Assembly: GCA_001586965.3 (NCBI GenBank)
Contig: LUCW03001532.1
Coordinates: forward strand, 1-25,000
Direction: 5' to 3'
Length of the DNA stretch: 25,000 nt
Source: Sphaeroforma sirkka
Taxonomy: Eukaryota; Opisthokonta; Ichthyosporea; Ichthyophonida
A model generated the notes under the pieces. The model searched no databases, was not told the DNA's origin, and saw only the letters and a list, made by a program, of their open reading frames with translations. Numbering within the stretch: the stretch's first letter is position 1; every line of letters starts with the position of its first letter. A program made the position numbers and the translations under genes. Positions 23,719 to 25,000 of this stretch are shown here, piece after piece.

Positions 23719-23904
23719 TCAATTCAAGCATATCAATTGTTTATAATTTCTGGTAGCCACGGGGTGGCCTTGAACAATGTTTCGTTGCATTGAAACGCTT
23801 TTTCTGTTAAATTCTCCGTAATTTCCCTCCGGTCGAATATTTCGTGGCGGGTATCGTATGTCGTCTCCATATATATATATAGGGGTCAAATCTTTCCTAC
23901 TCAT
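23719..23904 (-). CDS. Short unidentified open frame
   Basis: Sixty-one codons with mixed, protein-like composition: YGDDIRYPPRNIRPEGNYGE then VQGHPVATRNYKQ. There is no domain I recognise, and the start codon is unsupported by context. It may be an exon or chance. Confidence 0.2.
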   Translation of the reverse strand: MSRKDLTPIYIYGDDIRYPPRNIRPEGNYGEFNRKSVSMQRNIVQGHPVATRNYKQLICLN

Positions 23905-24067
23905 AAGCTAGATTTGTTCCAACAACTTTATGGAGAAATACGCGAACAATACTATAGGGAAATAGGAAATACGTTTATACTAGCACCATGTAAGTCGAAA
24001 TTAGGAATTTGTTCGGTATAGATTGTAGCTGATTACAACTTGTCCAACAGAGGTATACCACAGAATT

Positions 24068-24286
24068 TTGCACAGATTCAACCATTTTAACCCATCAAAG
24101 TATCATTTCAGAACCATAGACGGATCCCGAAAGCGCAAAACAGCTCAAACACAAATAGATTATGTAAAACGTGGAAATGGGTATGATTCTTTTCAAGTCC
24201 GTATTCCTTCGATACATTATACACAACCAGAATCATTTGTTATGATTTGTAGTTCATATCTTTGTTTGGTATATGTCCAAATCTAA
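24068..24286 (+). pseudogene. Possible LINE endonuclease remnant
   Basis: The frame contains FRTIDGSRKRKTAQTQIDYV. A T-W/I-x-G...QIDYI/V arrangement is characteristic of the AP-endonuclease of non-LTR retrotransposons, where it precedes the SDH motif. The SDH motif is not evident after it and no reverse transcriptase follows, so this is at best a small fragment. A chance match to a short motif is possible. Confidence 0.3.
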
Positions 24287-24689
24287 ATTGGAGCACACGA
24301 ATCAATCGAGGAGAAGTTGCTAAGTAGAACTGTCCAGTGAAAAGTTGTGAGTAGTTGTCCTCCAGACAATTGTTTAAACAGATGAGTTCGAAAGTTTATT
24401 GAATAAGTATATGAATCGACATGAAAACCAAAGGAAAGTTTCCTAGAATTATTTATGGCAATTTTTGCCGCGGTCTGGGCCAGGCACTTGAATTCTCCGA
24501 ACCCAAGATTCTTTATATTTGATCAGGGCGTAGGAAACGACATCTGACGTGATCAATATGTATATATTCGAGACGTTAAAAACACTAATGGCGGCCAAAG
24601 GAGAAGCCAAACAAATACGTAAATAAGGTTTAATAGGGAGCGATTATGCATCAAAAGAAGGATAGCATTTTCAAAAAATAATACAAAAT

Positions 24690-24812
24690 TTACTCTACTA
24701 GGCGAATGGGTATTGTATGCTCGGAAATCTTCTTTCTCAATTTCTTTACATTTTCATATGCCGCAGGCTGATTAAAATCAAACATATAGTCGTCAGCATA
24801 TGCGGCATTCTA
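24690..24812 (-). CDS. Coding-like minus-strand terminal exon, unidentified
   Basis: The stretch reads NAAYADDYMFDFNQPAAYEN, then VKKLRKKISEHTIPIRLVE and a TAA, preceded on the same strand by a TTCAG acceptor-like site. Composition and the clean stop suggest a real 3' exon of a gene whose other exons lie to the right, partly outside the window. Upstream (24815-24920) two frames both look coding-like, so the join could not be settled. The family is unknown. Confidence 0.35.
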
Positions 24813-25000
24813 CTGAATACCATCATTACAGCAAAATCGGGTGTAGCGGCAGCAGCTTCAAATAAGTTGCCTCGAGGGTGGGAGTAAGCTTCGGTATGAG
24901 GTCGATAAGTCCTTCAGTCTACATCACTACCACTGTCACTCCCCTACTCGACTTTGATACTTGCTTACGTTTGTCAGTATTGTTTATTCATCCGATAATA

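Noticed and set aside
24750-24812. AYADD in the minus-strand exon as a reverse transcriptase active site
   Set aside because: The surrounding residues (F-D-F-N-Q...K-K-L) do not fit the RT palm context, and no other RT block is nearby.

Overview
This is a gene-poor, repeat-dominated, AT-rich eukaryotic nuclear window. The evidence for a nucleus is short GT-AG introns (about 70 to 230 nt) in the readable genes, long (TA)n microsatellites, an LTR retrotransposon and several Mutator-like (MULE) DNA transposons. No rRNA, tRNA, CRISPR array or bacterial-type operon is visible. The sequence alone does not fix the organism; an early-diverging fungus, an alga or another small-intron eukaryote would all fit.

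Layout. An LTR in reverse orientation fills 5-601. From about 979 to 6461 lies a decayed MULE-type element (copy A). It starts and ends next to (TA)n tracts, and its terminal blocks are built from a repeated CTAAATGTACAT motif. Its gene remnants are, in order, the end of the MULE catalytic region, a SWIM zinc finger, a GRPK basic motif, a zinc knuckle, a low-complexity linker and a Ulp1/C48-type cysteine protease. Copy B (about 6645-7255, same strand) and copy C (about 14165-14645, opposite strand) are 3'-end fragments of the same family. They share one internal deletion that removes the protease active-site cysteine. Between them lie 7262-10266, mostly without recognisable genes, then a 187-bp inverted-repeat element at 10285-10471, then a second and different MULE transposase gene (copy D) on the minus strand at 10562-13521. 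Copy D runs from an N-terminal zinc finger through the catalytic region to the SWIM finger and a CCHC knuckle, and has no protease. A short spliced minus-strand gene fragment (13628-14165) is cut off exactly where copy C begins.

From 14646 to 16385 the sequence is a compound AT microsatellite. A Ty3/gypsy-type LTR retrotransposon follows (16386-23059), bounded by two LTRs of about 595 bp. It is broken in roughly half a dozen places. Its parts are gag, protease, reverse transcriptase, RNase H, a Dam-like methyltransferase-type segment and a DDE integrase with a D-x58-D-x35-E signature. The methyltransferase-like segment between RNase H and a DDE integrase is the most unusual thing in the element. 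The last 1.9 kb has no firm gene, only short coding-like islands.

The genes do not form a host pathway: nearly everything recognisable is mobile DNA. The unifying theme is that transposon ends repeatedly abut (TA)n tracts, so these tracts look like preferred landing sites, rearrangement points, or both.
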